Assembly: GCF_964204645.1 (NCBI RefSeq)
Contig: NC_134036.1
Location: 3,463,501 to 3,517,500, forward strand
DNA: 54,000 nt
Direction: 5' to 3'
DNA from: Tubulanus polymorphus
Taxonomy: Eukaryota; Nemertea; Palaeonemertea; Tubulaniformes; Tubulanidae
Shown here: in pieces, positions 36,276 to 49,386 of the stretch
Layout of the letters: each line of letters starts with the position of its first letter
How positions within the stretch are numbered: position 1 is the first letter of the stretch
The notes under the pieces: model-generated
What the model saw: the letters and a program-made list of their open reading frames with translations, nothing else
The model's database searches: none
What the model was told of the DNA's origin: nothing
Program-made: the position numbers and the translations under genes

Positions 36276-36540
36276 TCGACGACAGCAGCACAAGTGGGAT
36301 CCCCGATTACCCATTGCGGCAGCCGGTTCCGAGAAGTACAAAAACCAGATTTATTAATATTAAACACCGTGTATAAACTATCGTACAGCTGTGACTAACG
36401 ACTCTGATCACACACACCTGCGAACCAGGCCTCGCCGAGCCGCACTGAACGCATCGACGCCAGTTGATACAGCTGGCTCTTTACCCACAGGTATCGCGAC
36501 AGATGCATTAGAGAAAAAAAACGATGGGAGATATCGAGAA

Positions 36541-36568
36541 CTGCTGCTGCTGCTGCTGCTGCTGCTGC
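36541..36568. repeat. CTG trinucleotide repeat (nine units)
   Basis: Nine CTG units on the plus strand, so CAG on the sense strand of the E-protein gene, followed shortly by an ATC tract. It lies in the intron after the GKNGPT exon. Confidence 0.9.
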
Positions 36569-39119
36569 GGGAAAGACAACATCATCATCATCATCCTTGC
36601 AGTCCTCTCGCCGACGACGACGAGGACGATACCGTGTGTGTTATCGCTGCAAAACACTACGCAGCTGCTCCGGTTACCATGGTAACACAGCAGATGTTTG
36701 CCCTCATTCCGCGGCGGTGGTGGAGGCATGATTTAATCTGTGAAGAAACGTTTCAACCATCGACACCGACACTGCCTGCTACCACTCAATACTAAAACTC
36801 TTATTAGTAGATCAGCGCTGCAAGTCCGGTCACTTGTTGGATATCTCCTTCAAGCTTTTATAGCCCGGTCCATGTCGCGGTTCCTAAGGATCAAGCTACC
36901 TAAAATTCTCCAGACCCTCGACCAATTTTCCCTGACTATATCAGAAGATATCCGCAATGAAGGCCGTTTTTTATCAAGAGGTTACTCGCGCCACCCTCGT
37001 CAGCATGAACTACTCGACATAAAAAAAACCTAAATTCCCTAATTTCCCCTCGCGAAAAATGAATCAGGAATCTTCAACTAAATTTCACTGGTCTGTAACC
37101 ACACGGATATCGAAAAGACATTTCGATCGGTTTCAAAATATCACTTAAAGATTCTACTCATTGAGTAAACAGTGAAAAGCCGGTCGTCTTGAGATGTTAG
37201 TAACCCAGGAATCTATCATTCGTCCCACGCAATCTCGACCAGACCGATGATCGCCCTCACACGCGCCGGAGGGGATCAGCTCGGACGGTTCCGAGATAAC
37301 ACACACACGCGCGCACCGAGAATGAAAGGGGTCAATTCTAGTCGCGGTGGTCGATGACGAAGCCTCGAGGCTCGCTACACAATGTGACAAGATCACACAC
37401 ACACTCACGCTCAAAAGCTAGCGATTAATTACCGACACCTACGAACCCTTCTTAATTCGACTATTAATTACCGGGCAGTACGACGACCGCAGCGACGACG
37501 GGTTGGTACGAGCGGGGAATACGCGAGCCGTTAGATAACGACGCCGGTATCTTTTATCAAACATACCAGCCGCGAGGCGCCCCCGTGCCTCGATTTCACC
37601 GAGATCAATGTTCCATTAACGTCTTCGCCCGACCTTATCAACATCTTACGACGATCACGTTTTAACAATTTCGATTTGAGTTGCGTAACGACGAATCAGA
37701 GTATCTCTTTACTATAGACACACGTGTGAGAATTGATCGTCGCATCCATTATTCATTAAAATCGATGTTAAAAATATCGAATGCGAAGTAACAACTTGAT
37801 GAAACTATGAGATTACGGCAGATATCGCTGGCTGGCACTGTTTAGTGGTAGTGCCTCCTTATGCTTACTACTGGTACCCGCATCAGGGGCGGATCTGGAG
37901 GCACTTAAGAGACTTTTGCGAGTCCATCTAATTTTTGAGTGCCCTTGGTTCTTCATATTTTCAACAAAGATAACATATGCATTTCAGTGCGCCAGAGTAC
38001 GCTGAATATCGCCTTTTTTTTACATCAAAGTGCTTTGGAAAGATTTGAACGAGTCCTTCGAAATTGGCCTCTGGATCCCGTCCCTGCACATTTTACTTAT
38101 TTGTTATCGTGTAAACTGCTGTTATTGGATCTTGTAACCACGATTGCTCATTCGCGCTCGACTAGTAGTCACTGGTGGTACCGTTAAGTACTCAGCAGTA
38201 ACTACTCATAAGTATTGGTAGTACTCCTCACTAGTACCGTTAGGTAACCCCTGCTACTCAAGGGTAAATTGTGGTAATCAATGGCACTCATTGGAACTGG
38301 TTTCCCGATACCATTGTTAACCCACTAAGGTCCTCCTGCAGGGTGCCTACAGATCAGTCATTCCTTAGGAGTTTTCAAAGGAGAAAATTGCAAATTTCTA
38401 GGAAGCGTCCGCATTCATATCCCTATGACAGTAGACTCCTCCTAAATCGGTACTGTTCATCTCAGTTAACCGTTAATCGGTTTTCTGATAACATTTCGTA
38501 ACCGTTAATCTACTGGTGGTACTGTTGAGTAACCCATGTTAGACTCACTGGTACTCATTGGAAGCCGGTGATAATCGGGTGTTTACGTAATTAACTTCAC
38601 CTCGAAACCGATCGCCAGAATGTTGTCTCCGGCGTCGTCGTGTTGACTATTAGACGGACGATGAGTTGACAGAACGAGACGTCGTCGACGTCGACGACGA
38701 GCGTGCCGAGATAATTTCCCCCTCATCCAGTAATTCGATAAGTGCCGCAATTTCCGTATAAATCGTCATCCATCCGCCGTCCGTCCGTTCACACGTCGCC
38801 GTTGTCGACGACGGCCGCGCGCGATGACAGACGCGCATTGTTGAGCTGTCCGCTGCTATCGCCGTGACGACGAATTCTCCGCGTCTAACGCGATTGGCTC
38901 AATATCGCGCGCGCCGACGTTTTTCGCGGCCGATTCGCGATTTAAGTTTTTCGTCCGCGGTCAGTTCAGCGACGAACTGAGAAAACGAACTTTCTCGCTG
39001 ATCAAGTCAATTACGTTTAAGAATTGCTTCGGGATGTTCTGAGTTCATCACGTACTCGACAAAACATCTAACGAACACTTAAATATATTATAGAAATATC
39101 GCTCATTCTGAGAAGGATT

Positions 39120-39535
39120 GATGGACTAAGTGGCGTCTCTTGCAGGGATTTGAAGCTGATGACATCGTGAGACTCTGCCACGTTCCTCCCTCGCAGGAAT
39201 TGTACCTGATGGCATCGCCAGACTCTGCCATGTTCCTCCATCGCAGGAATTGTACCTGATGGCATCGTGAGACTCTGCCATGTTCCTCCCTCGCAGGAAT
39301 TGAACTTGATGGCATCGCCAGACTCTGCCATGTTCCTCCATCGCAGGAATTGTACCTGATGGCATCGTGAGACTCTGCCATGTTCCTCCATCGCAGGAAT
39401 TTTACCTGATGGCATCATGAGACTCTGCCATGTTCCTCCATCGCAGGAATTGTACCTGATGACATCGCAAGACTCTGCCACCTTCTTCTTTCACAGGGAT
39501 TCGTACCTGATGGCACCGAGAGACTCTGCAATGGT
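39120..39535. repeat. 50-bp minisatellite (GAGACTCTGCCATGTTCCTC)
   Basis: About eight units of exactly or nearly 50 bp run through this interval. Related arrays lie at 21285-21580 (opposite orientation) and 52540-52810. The flank with TGCATAGTGGACGAGCCC is shared in inverted form near 21255, so the whole unit, not just the array, has been copied. Confidence 0.85.
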
Positions 39536-42500
39536 ACCTATCCCTACACTAGCATTGTAATGCATAGTGGACGAGCCCCTGCTTTCGGGAATGACCAAAC
39601 TAGGGTTCCGGCTTCAGATTTAGCGCATATTCTTCAAATCAGGTTTTGTCTATAGCTGCCGGGCGCGTATACATACAGAAAATACCATCCTTGCATTACG
39701 CGTATTTCATAAACGAAATGTACCATTAAAAACCAGAAAATACCGACGGAAAAACAGAAATAAGTCATATAAGTCATCATACGTCTATTGATGCATTATA
39801 GAAGAAGAAATTGCCATCATCATCGTCGCCATCATCGTTCTCATCATCGAAAACGATTTCGTCGAGAAGTTCGCGTTCACAGGTAAGCTTCTTATAACCC
39901 TCATATACACTCATATCCAAAAAACTGTCGTAAGCCGCTTACTCATAATACAGGGTGATCCAAAAGCAATCAACTGCCAATTAACCGACAATCCGATTGG
40001 TTCCCGAGCGACGACGAGCGCGCAAAACTCATCTCTATCTCACCTCGACGATTCTTAACTACTTCGTTTATTTCTTTCTCTTCGCCAACTCGCGCACGGT
40101 GGTCATTCCTCCCCAACTGTTCCCCGACTGAACGCAGTTTTCCCTGCCTCGATCTGCTAAGAATCCGATCAATTCACCGTCAAGACTTAAAAACTGCTCG
40201 ATCATACAATAATGGAAACAAATAAAAAAAGTTTTTCCGATTTTTCGTGAAATTCATCAGATTTCCATCGAACGTACATCACTTCCGCTCGCTCCAAAAC
40301 GGAGTCAAATCTGTCGAGTTAGAAAGATGCTTCGGTGAAAATTGAATCACCAGCGTCGCAGAGGATGACACAAACCCAAGTCGAGACACAACGCGATCAG
40401 ATATTATTACTCACTCATAACAAACGATACTTCATCGACATCGACATCGTCATCGGTCGAACGACGCGAAATATATTTTCATCGTCGTTTTATCGCGATA
40501 TCTCTTTCTAACAATACCGCCGAGACCGATACTAGGGACTACATCGTAAAAATCGACGCGGGGACGACCGGTTCCAGTCGCCGTCCGACCGGCCGTCGTA
40601 CCCGTTTCTAGTCGGATAATGGTCGTTATGAGACGACGAATAACCGATTCGACCGGTCCCCGGAGAGGAATTCGGCGAGACGTCGTGATTTCGAGGCTCG
40701 CGCGCGCTCGCGTTATGTAACGATCCGTTCCGATTATAGATTACGACAGCGATCTTTAAGGCTCGTAAAATCTCACGCAAAACGCGAATGATCCCGTCAT
40801 TGTTGAGACAAGTTGCACAATCGAAGATAAGAAATAAGACCGGTATCTAAGCCCGGATTTGATTCTTAAGCTATCTAACGTCATGATTCAAGGGAGAGGG
40901 GTAAAAGAGGGCCTGGTGTCAGCGTGGTTTTTAAAAGGCTTCTCTTACCAGATATCTTCAATTCAAGGTTAATATAGGGTTTGGTCCTTGATTGATTAGC
41001 CGCGATCGCGCTAGCACTTTTGCCCCGTGCCAAAAATGGCCCGAAACAACTGTTCACGCGGGAACAAAGAGCAATTGGCCCGACCAAAAACGTCGGACCA
41101 GGCCCGAGACAAATTATCGCGTGTGAATTGCAACTGGTTCGGGAAGTGACTTACTTAGCTTTGTTTAAGCATTGTTTAGTATCAAGTGAGTGGTTAACGT
41201 TTGAACGCGCTGTCAAAATTAGGCAGGGCCAATTTTACTTGGGCTTGATCAGTGCCAATTCGGTCAAGGCAAAATAGTCTCCATGTGATCGCGGCTATAG
41301 TGAAGGAATCCGCTAATAATGCCCGCAGTGGCGCTCAAAGCGAGAAAAGATTTTCACCATTTTCAATTAATCTCAAACCGATTGAAAGTGATGAAAGCGA
41401 TGAATCGTCATACCCCAGTTGAGACGAGGCATCACTCGCGATCGCGTCTTATGAAATTATACGACCGTTTCGCGTAAGACACCGGGCGATAAAACATCCG
41501 TTGTCGCAGATGTCCTGCGGCCCCGGTTTACAGCTCGGTAATCACCTAAAATACAAACTCGCTACTTGCCACGGCGATCGTAAAAACGCAAACGCGCTAC
41601 TTGCCGCGTCGTAAAGCGACGAAATAAAAGTTAACGACCGATCGCGCTCGCCGCGTAACGTCGCGCTCGGGCGTCTTCCCCTCGCTCGGAGGACTGGCGG
41701 TGTTACGGGTATCTCCTCGTTCGGTGTTTAATATCTAACACGCCGGCGCGATAAACCGCGCCGCGCGGAGTGTATCGGTATGCGTAACGGGTACACGGCA
41801 AACTGAGATGCAGAGGATGCGCTTCATTTGACGCAAAATGAAGAATTAGAAAATAAACAGATCAGGGTGGCGCCACTTTCCGCCCAATTACAAATGCCCG
41901 GAGTCTTTCCTGATTTGTCCATGCTTTTACGCAATTAACCCTCTGGTTTAAAATGTTACAATTTATTTATTCATTTTTCATCGAGTTAGCATTATCTAAA
42001 CAACCTAAGTTTTCCAGGTCTTTGGTGAAATTCCTGGGTTTTCTAGGTTTTTCTGTTTACCCGAGTTTTTCAGGTTTTCCAGGTATCGGCAGCCATCCTG
42101 AATATTGAAATGTCTAATATCTGGTGTTTGTAGTCCATTTTCAATTAAACATGTCTCAGGTGAAACTCTGAACACATGTGAAGTGTGGACGATCAGTTTT
42201 TGAAAGCGCGCTGATCAAACGTCTAGTGTCTGGTATATGTGGTTCGTATAAAATGTCAGGTGAAGACTCAACGATCAAAAAAAAGAAGTTGGTAAGAATG
42301 GCGATCAAGTATTGAATGTCAGAAGGACAGCAGCAGCAGCGGCAGGATTGTGATCCCGGTCGTCGGTATAAAGAAGCCGTACCTCGCTCGCTCGCACGAG
42401 GAGAAGGTATTTAGTCGAACGCAGCCTGTAGTCACTCGGTTCAGCTCCCCCAGTGATAACACGTCAACTACAGATGACGAAGAATTATCGATCAGGTCGA

Positions 42501-42898
42501 CAGCGAGCGAGCGAGCGCTGAGAGAGAGAGAGACCCACTGAGACTCTAAACGACTAATTTCTATAGCAATTATCAGACGCTTTATAATAGCAAATAGCCA
42601 TTTACGGAACGCCGCGTCGCAATCGTGTAATACTGTATAACACACCGGTCTCTCTCTATCTATATCTCTTCTGAAGCTGCGGCCGTTTTGATAAAGGTGT
42701 GCCGTATCTCCGTTGGAGGAGAGAATATCAATTTAGTTCGCGAGACGACGACGACGACGCCGAGATATCATATTAAACGTTTACTATCTCGAGTTCGCCG
42801 TGATTGAGTTTTTATCAAGAGAGTGACGCGGTGGAAATTTATTTCAGCGGTCCGCGCCGACGTTTAAGTGGCTACGTTTTTAACGGAAGTTTTTTTTT

Positions 42899-43193
42899 CA
42901 GGGCGGTCACTTTTATTTGACCCACTTCCGCCCCCCCCCCCCCGACTATTCCCCGACATGCACACGTTGTTTTCCCTGACTTCTGACTGCTAAGAATCCG
43001 ATCAATTAACGCAGTGAAATACTTAAGACGCTGAAACTGTTTGATTTTATGCACAATCTAGCAATATCAACACATTTCCCTATGACTTATTTTTGGCATT
43101 ATTTCAAAGAAAAATCCCTGAAATTCCCCAACTTTTTTAAAGAATAGAGTATTCCCCGACTTTCCCGTGATCTTCATTTAAGTGACCACCCTG
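42899..43193. mobile_element. Nonautonomous inverted-repeat element, 'CCCTGAC' family (best copy)
   Basis: Ends CAGGGCGGTCACTT and AAGTGACCACCCTG are inverted repeats with one mismatch. The interior holds GAATCCGATCAATTAACGCA and many CCCTGACTT words and has no coding capacity. Other copies: 12189-12422, 16462-16724, 26325-26480, 40095-40215, 51685-51825 and 53672-53936; more diverged ones at 20487-20757 and 41865-42096. A clear target duplication is not visible. Confidence 0.75.
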
Positions 43194-43666
43194 TATTGGG
43201 AAGATATTTCTTTAAGCCGCACAATCGAGAACATAGTTTTGGCAGGTCCATTTCATAGGAACTGGACACTTCAATTTTCTTTAGGTCGGAGGTCTCTTTC
43301 CCTCATAAGTGGGAACTGTTGAATAAGATGAAATTGTCACTGCCACCAGGATTTGACCTTTTAGTTGAAATATCTTTGAATTAACAACATCGCCCATTGT
43401 CGCATTCCTAGACAACGGATTTCATCGAAGAAAAAAAAAAAAACAACATCGCGCCTTCGGAGAAAATTCGTAAAACGAACTGCCGATAATTACGGGGTTT
43501 TGACGAGTGAACGGTCTATCAACAATTATCGCCGTATCCGATTTCGGTCGACAAAGAATTCATCGGCGATTTACTCAAAACTCGTTATTATCATTCCATT
43601 AGCGGTGTCTCCTCCCTAACGACCTTACCATCTCCTATTTCAGTCGTCCCCGGCCGATCGTCACCT

Positions 43667-44068
43667 AGATCGCCTTCTACAGATCAGTCATTCATATCTG
43701 ATACGAGGAGTTGTCAAAAAGTTTTAAAGGAGAAATTTCAAGCTTCGAGGAAATGTCTGCATCACTTTTATATCCCAACTACAATAGGCTCCTAAATCGG
43801 TACTGTTTATATCGGTAAACTATTTATTGTTTTTAAGCAGATATTGATCTTTAACACTACCTAAACTCAATTGCTAATTCAGTAACCGCCTAATCGGGCA
43901 AAAACAAATCCTGGTCCCAACTGTTAGGCAATATAGGTGTAGTCTGATGAACAACTTCAGTATCTAATTGCCTATTTCTCAAAATCGAAGGAGTTCTTTT
44001 GAAGAAGTTTCCGACATTTTGTTCGAATCGAAGGAGTTTCTACGGAATCAAGGAGACGTAGGGACCTT
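43667..44068. mobile_element. 'CCCTAC' family copy
   Basis: Near full length, from CTACAGATCAGTCATTC to AAGGAGACGTAGGGACC, with CAAATCCTGGTCCCAACTGT in the middle. No coding capacity. Confidence 0.6.
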
Positions 44069-44579
44069 ACCCATCTCCTCTACTCTCCATTACGCTGTCT
44101 CTGATCTTAGTTTATACGTTGCCACGCCGTCCTTAGCCGTTGGAAATCCTTCCAAGCGCCACGACGACGACGACGACGACCCGCGATAGTACAATAAGTT
44201 GTTTAAGTACGAAAAGAAAATGAGCCACTCGAAATATTTCCGAGAATTGAAATTCGTCGTCGTCGACGTTAAGCATTTCGAATGGCTACCCACCCGAATC
44301 GCCACAGGTACGCGTTTCAAGAGGCCTTTTCTTCGGCTAAAACGCTTTATCTATACATTAATGAATAATACTAGTATTATCAATTACGAATTAATCTTCG
44401 AGACGAGAATGAAGTTTTTCAATTTTGAAGGCGAGAAAATCTTCAACGGTCGAACGAATTTCGGACAATCGCTCCGTGAACTACACAACTTCAAACCGGA
44501 TCAACCGCAATAATTAGTGAAATACTTTTCACGAGCGTTTATCTGAACTCGTAATTATATTGATTTCAGGTCGGGACAA

Positions 44580-44840
44580 GTTTTCACGCGCCGATTAAGG
44601 AATACACTACTGATGCTCCAAAATATCGGACTCGAGCGGAGTCTACTACTGCAGCATCCAACTAAGATATCGCTTTCAAATCAGAAGATCTGACTCGAGC
44701 GGAGGTCTCTGTCCCATACAACTCAGATATCACTCTCAGGTCAAAAGATCCGACTTGAGCGGTATCATCCAACTCTGATATCGCTCTCAAGTAAAAAGAT
44801 CAGACTTGACCGGAGTCTACTGCATCATCCTACTCCGAAG
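44580..44840. repeat. 65-bp degenerate tandem repeat
   Basis: Three to four units share GATATCGCTCTCA, AAAAGATCCGACTTGAGCGG and CATCATCCAACTC. Confidence 0.7.
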
Positions 44841-46097
44841 CACATGACCCAAAAACCTCCATATACCATGAATCATCAAATAGTTCATCGATTCGGGCGT
44901 TTTCATGGATAATAACAACTTTTTTCAAATCTGCCGGCGAAAAACTGAATACACTTCCTTGTATAGCAGAGGTTTTTTTTTTCGAGAATGACTAATCAAA
45001 ATGGCCGAGACGTATACCGGGTGTTATACGTACGTGTGTATGTGTGTATGTACGGGGTACATACGAGTACGAAACATACTCAGCATCAGTCAAAACAGCG
45101 GCGCGCGCGCGCTAGAGATCAAACAATACCCGTCCTCCGATGACTACCCGCACTATTGAGAGGACTCGTCGGCGATGATGGGGATATGAATGGGCCTGAC
45201 CCGGTTTCTGCGGGCTGCACGCGTACACGTGCTCGATTGAATAGAGAGAATGAGAGAGACAGAGACGACGGAGAGACTCTGAATACAATACAATACAAAC
45301 CCGCGTACAGGAGACCCGAGAGAAACCGAGCGCGCCCCGTAAACAATACAATTAACCGTGCTCTCGTGCATGCCCTATACGCCGACGTTTATATATATAT
45401 GTGTACATACAACACTTCATCAGAAATGACTTCATCGTTCGAATACAGTCGTCTGAAATGAAGACGTCACTTCTATGCCTGAGATACGGCAGAACTCGCC
45501 CGGATTCTTTCGAGAATTAAGTAAAATCGGGAATTGTGAATGATAGCTTGTACACGGTTCCAGGTTAAACGGACCGAATATTTCATCCGAAATTGAGTGA
45601 AAATCCGGATTTTAAAATTCGAATTAAGCGTTTTCCGTAGGGCGCATGAAACTCTGAAAACCTCAATAGTACTTAGGTTTTCGTCGTGGCCACTTTTTGG
45701 AATCGGAAATTTTACCAGGTATACCCTCATGCATGCGCAAACCTTGTCATCAACGCCTATCTAGAGGAAAACGCACGGCTTCCGCTCTCTAGGGGCCTTG
45801 AAAAATAAGCTACCTTTCCCGAGTAGGTTTTTGAATTGAACTTTCAAATTACTTAGTCGCACCCGATACGGGGTAAAAAGCGTACAAGTCTTCCTGGTTG
45901 AATGAAATGTCTGTCGCGTGAGCGCTCAGACTCTCAGAATTACGCAATAAACCTTATAGAACCTTATCGAGATTGGACCAGGATGTACTCGGCGAGTTCC
46001 AGGAAGTTTTCTCCGATCGGTATCGCTGATACCATGTTCGACGATGAAGAAGTCGTCTGACGAGACGAGAACAATAACCGGCTAGAAACTCGAACGA

Positions 46098-46535
46098 TTA
46101 CGAGATGCTAATCGTCCTTTTTGGTCTGGGCACTTTCCGAAAAGTCATAGCTACACTTAGCAAGGTTCTTGAGAGTTTCGCAATTTCATTTTCCCAACCT
46201 TTTCCATATCCAGTCCGCACCCCTGAATTACCTATCACCAACCTAGAACAGGCGATGTAGGCCCAATCAAAATCAATAGTGCCAATTATCAATACCATCA
46301 ACAACGTGATTTCTGATTCTCCATACCTTTTCCATAGGTCTAGTAAAAAAGAAACAATTTTCAAGGAAAAAATCCCATCTCCCAAAGCTTTACATGACCA
46401 GTAAGAACCCTGACTTAAAGTGTTCTTGCTAATGGCGAGCTTTGATCCACTTATAAAGCCAATTGGTAAAGATAGGGCTTCGGCCGAACATACATAGGCC
46501 TGTCTATAGAGCTTCGCCTTGGACATATTGTACAT
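46098..46535 (-). other. Unassigned 145-codon open frame downstream of exon 4
   Basis: The longest nonrepetitive open frame on the gene strand apart from tandem arrays, opening MYNMSKAKLYRQ and including SFLLDLWKRYGESEITLL. I recognise no domain. Phrases such as CAGGGTTCTTACTGG and GTATGGAGAATCAGAAATCA resemble noncoding dispersed repeats in animal genomes, so a repeat-derived frame is more likely than a gene. Confidence 0.15.
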
Positions 46536-46891
46536 TGTGAACTATTATTGACATAATAAGGCTTCCAAGTGTTTATTCCGGAAACTAAGTATTTACTATC
46601 GGTGTAGATATATTACATGCTACTACTTGAGATGACTATTAAACTATTGTTTACGCAGATGACCAGGAAAACACCGCAACAGGAAGAGGAAATAGGTGAT
46701 TTGTGACCGGAGATCGAAAAGGTAAATAAGGTCAACGAGGCGATAACACAGGCCCCGAAGTAGCATCATTTGAAATAGCGCTATTGTCACTGGAAAACCT
46801 ATCAACAATGGAAACGAGTTATTGCTTAATAGTCTATAACACCCGGGGATCTTCTGTGGACGTTTAAACTTCATGAAATATTTCGACCTAC

Positions 46892-46955
46892 CTTTATAAT
46901 GATATAAGTTATCCATATTTGTCGGACCATTTTTACCAGGAACAGCGTTGTACAT
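46892..46955 (-). CDS. TCF4/TCF12: E-protein exon 4 ('MYNAVPGKNGPTN' exon)
   Basis: A 64-nt exon with acceptor CTATTATCTACAG and donor GTAGGT; it enters in phase 0 and leaves in phase 1. The peptide MYNAVPGKNGPTNMDN followed by LYHYK aligns with the vertebrate TCF4 exon after AD1, which begins MFSPP and contains SGKNGPTSL. The shared GKNGPT and the shared exon start at a methionine make homology convincing. The following intron is the longest here, about 22 kb to the next constitutive exon. The exon at 35637-35676 inside that intron has the same entry and exit phases and could substitute for this one. Confidence 0.9.
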
Positions 46956-47005
46956 CTGTAGATAATAGAGAATAAAGTATTAGATGTGAAACCATCGAAA
47001 AACAG

Positions 47006-47100
47006 GCACCAGTTGCACAGTTGTGAGTTAAGAGTTAACATCGGTTCATTTTCAACGAGTTGAATCAAATGTTAACTCACAACTGCGGGACTGGGCCCAG
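47006..47100. repeat. Inverted repeat (CAGTTGCACAGTTGTGAGTT) near exon 4
   Basis: Arms CAGTTGCACAGTTGTGAGTTA and TAACTCACAACTGCGG surround a short loop. The ends resemble the GGGCCxGTTGCA MITEs. It lies 50 bp upstream of the exon at 46892-46955, close to its branch-point region. Confidence 0.6.
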
Positions 47101-48217
47101 ATGATTGTATTCAGATAGTGGACGGTGTACAGGTAAGTCGTTTAGCTCATGGCTAAGTCATCAAGTTAACAGGCTGGTAAGGAGACAATAGGTAAGTCAG
47201 TAAGCTCATAGACTGGTAAGTCCAGAGTTCACACGTTCAACTCAATAAAGAGTTTTGTCATGAGTTTGATGGTAAACCACATTTTCTCAATGGTAAGTAG
47301 GGAGTCCACATGTTTAGTGAAAATGTTTCCAGGTATATTAACGTTTATCGGTAAGTCATGACTTTAAAGGTAAGTCATTAAGCTCACACCGGTGCTCATT
47401 GAGTTCACGAGTTTAGTAAATCAAGTTTTCAGTAACGTCAATATTTACAGGTAGGTCACGAGTCTGGAGGCGAATCAGCGAGGAGTTCGTAGAAGTCACC
47501 ACGAAAGCCGAAACCTCGCCGCATCAATCTTACGTAAATAACGACGGTATAATTGTAACCGATAGCGACGACTACAATGCGCCGCACTCGTCAACAAAAG
47601 AGACGCGATCGGTCCTCAATCATCGGTGGTGCGTCCCGTCCCGGGTGGTTTATTACGGGTAGAACCCGGTCGTGTTCGCGTTAAATGTCCGCTAATTAAC
47701 CGACGAACGCTTGCGTCTTAAACGATTATTAACAACGACTCTCGAATGGCAAGAGTTAATCACCAGCGGTAACGGAGACAACAATGAAAGTCGTTACGAC
47801 GACGACGACGAATTCCACGACGAACCGCACGTGATCCTCGGAGAATTCCTTTTCCAGGAGAAAAAGTCCTAAAATACCTCATTTCTCAGGGTCAGCTTTA
47901 AAGCTCAGCTGAAAATTTTTCCAGATGAGCTTTTAAGATGACCCGGTCGGCCGCCTATCTACCCTATACATCAAATCATGATCAAGCTAACAATAACAGA
48001 CCCGGCAGTTATAGAAATGAACTGATTGAAAATTTTGATGCAGTTTACAAAATGACCCGGCCGATTAGGAGAAACAAGGAATAATTTTTTCTTAGCCGAA
48101 TTTCAAAATCTTTTACTTTTTATAGAGTAACCACAAGGAATCCAACTCTATTTACACAGTCAAATACGCAAACTGCCCGACTTTTCCCGAAGCCTTGCTC
48201 TAAAACCGGTTATATCC

Positions 48218-48361
48218 TGGGCCCAGTTGTACAGTCGTGACTTAAGTCCGAAAGTCGTCTTAAATCTTAAGACTGGTCCTAAGTTGTTAGATTGGCTATA
48301 GAACTAAGTTGGTCTTAGACTGGTCTTAAGTCTAAGCCACGACTATGCAACCGGCCCCTGG
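48218..48361. mobile_element. Palindromic MITE, second full copy
   Basis: Ends GGGCCCAGTTGTACAGTCGT and CACGACTATGCAACCGGCCC are inverted; the interior shares GACTGGTCTTAAGTCTAAGC with the 24.4-kb copy. Confidence 0.75.
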
Positions 48362-49351
48362 ACATAACCTAGAACTTTTAAGCCAACTCGAGCCGCAGCC
48401 TTTTTTAAAGAACTATCGAATGAACACATCCATAACATTGACGCACGCGCGCGCTTGCACCCATACATACACTGCCGATCAAATATGTTAGGATGATATT
48501 TAGGTCACGAATCTCGCTCGGTCTATCGAGTTGCAATCAATCATTATTATCGTAATAAATATGCGACCCTGGGTTTTGGGTATTTGATGACCGCGGCACG
48601 ATACGAACACCCTGTAACCAACCAACACTTCGGGCAGATCGATACAACGAATTGTCACCCCACGTTGTCGTGAGGAAAATTACTTCAGATAACAGAGTAG
48701 ACCTGGAAGACTTGAAAATTTGTATGAGCACTTAATTTGAGAAGGGCAGATTTGAAAATGCCATAGCCACAAGGGTGGACATAGGTGGGGTATCCAGTAC
48801 CCTAGAACAGAATATTTAGGACAAAGACTGAGGGGTGTTTCTGGCTCTTATCTGGGCCTATTTGGATTTCGTATTTTGGAGATTGTCTAGTTGCAAAAAG
48901 CAATTCCTGAATTCCCTAAGTGTACTGCCTGTATCCTCGAAGTCTGATTCCCAGGGTTGCAACGGGACCACTATTTCTAAATGTAGGCGAATTTGAGGGG
49001 CTTTGAAGGTAATTGGAGAAATTTGAGAACTATGAGCTTCCAGTAACCGTTTCTAAACTGCTGGATGGATAGATACAAGGACTAACCTAGGATTGTTTGA
49101 AGGGGTGGACCCTAGAATTGAATTGGAAATAGGCAGACATATCAAGCAGATGCCGCAGATCATCATGGGGGGGGGGGGTCATACCCCTATCCCCTATTCT
49201 CTGAGTCCGATACCTGTATCATGTAAGTCAGATACCCCTATTCGCTAAACTTGATACCTGTATCCGGTATTTTCAATAGCCCGCGTATTGTCTGATCGCA
49301 TGTTCAAGCTCATTTACAGTCCGATGTTTAAGTACACTAGTACAGACTTAC

Positions 49352-49386
49352 GGTCGTCGTCGTAATCGTCTTTTGAAGCACGCCAT
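49352..49386 (-). other. Weak candidate first exon with strong donor
   Basis: A perfect donor GTAAGT follows a short open stretch beginning with ATGGCG (MACFKRRLRRR plus two bases). The phase-2 exit does not fit the 46.9-kb exon as coding sequence, so this could only be a noncoding leader or chance. It lies in the intron between 49.8 kb and 46.9 kb, next to a mildly CpG-rich stretch at 49370-49480. Confidence 0.2.

Larger units (their letters stand above)
24653..46891. other. Largest intron (about 22 kb)
   Basis: Holds five minisatellite arrays, several MITE copies, the optional 35.6-kb exon, CTCF-like sites and CpG-rich patches (29400-29770, 32720-32970, 38590-38990, 41560-41800). The patches mix CG runs with ATTA/TTAATTAA motifs and look like candidate enhancers, but only composition supports this. 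No independent gene on either strand was convincing. Confidence 0.5.

Noticed and set aside
36391-36795. 134-codon plus-strand frame with poly-Leu, poly-His and acidic runs
   Set aside because: Translation of CTG, ATC and GAC microsatellites; no homologous part seen.
39068-39481. 137-codon minus-strand frame, MAESCDVIRYNSCDGG repeats
   Set aside because: Frame of the 50-bp minisatellite; three overlapping frames are equally open, as expected for a tandem array.
47130-47460. Many GGTAAGTCA words that look like repeated splice donors
   Set aside because: They are on the plus strand, opposite to the gene, and form a degenerate repeat with no exons between them.
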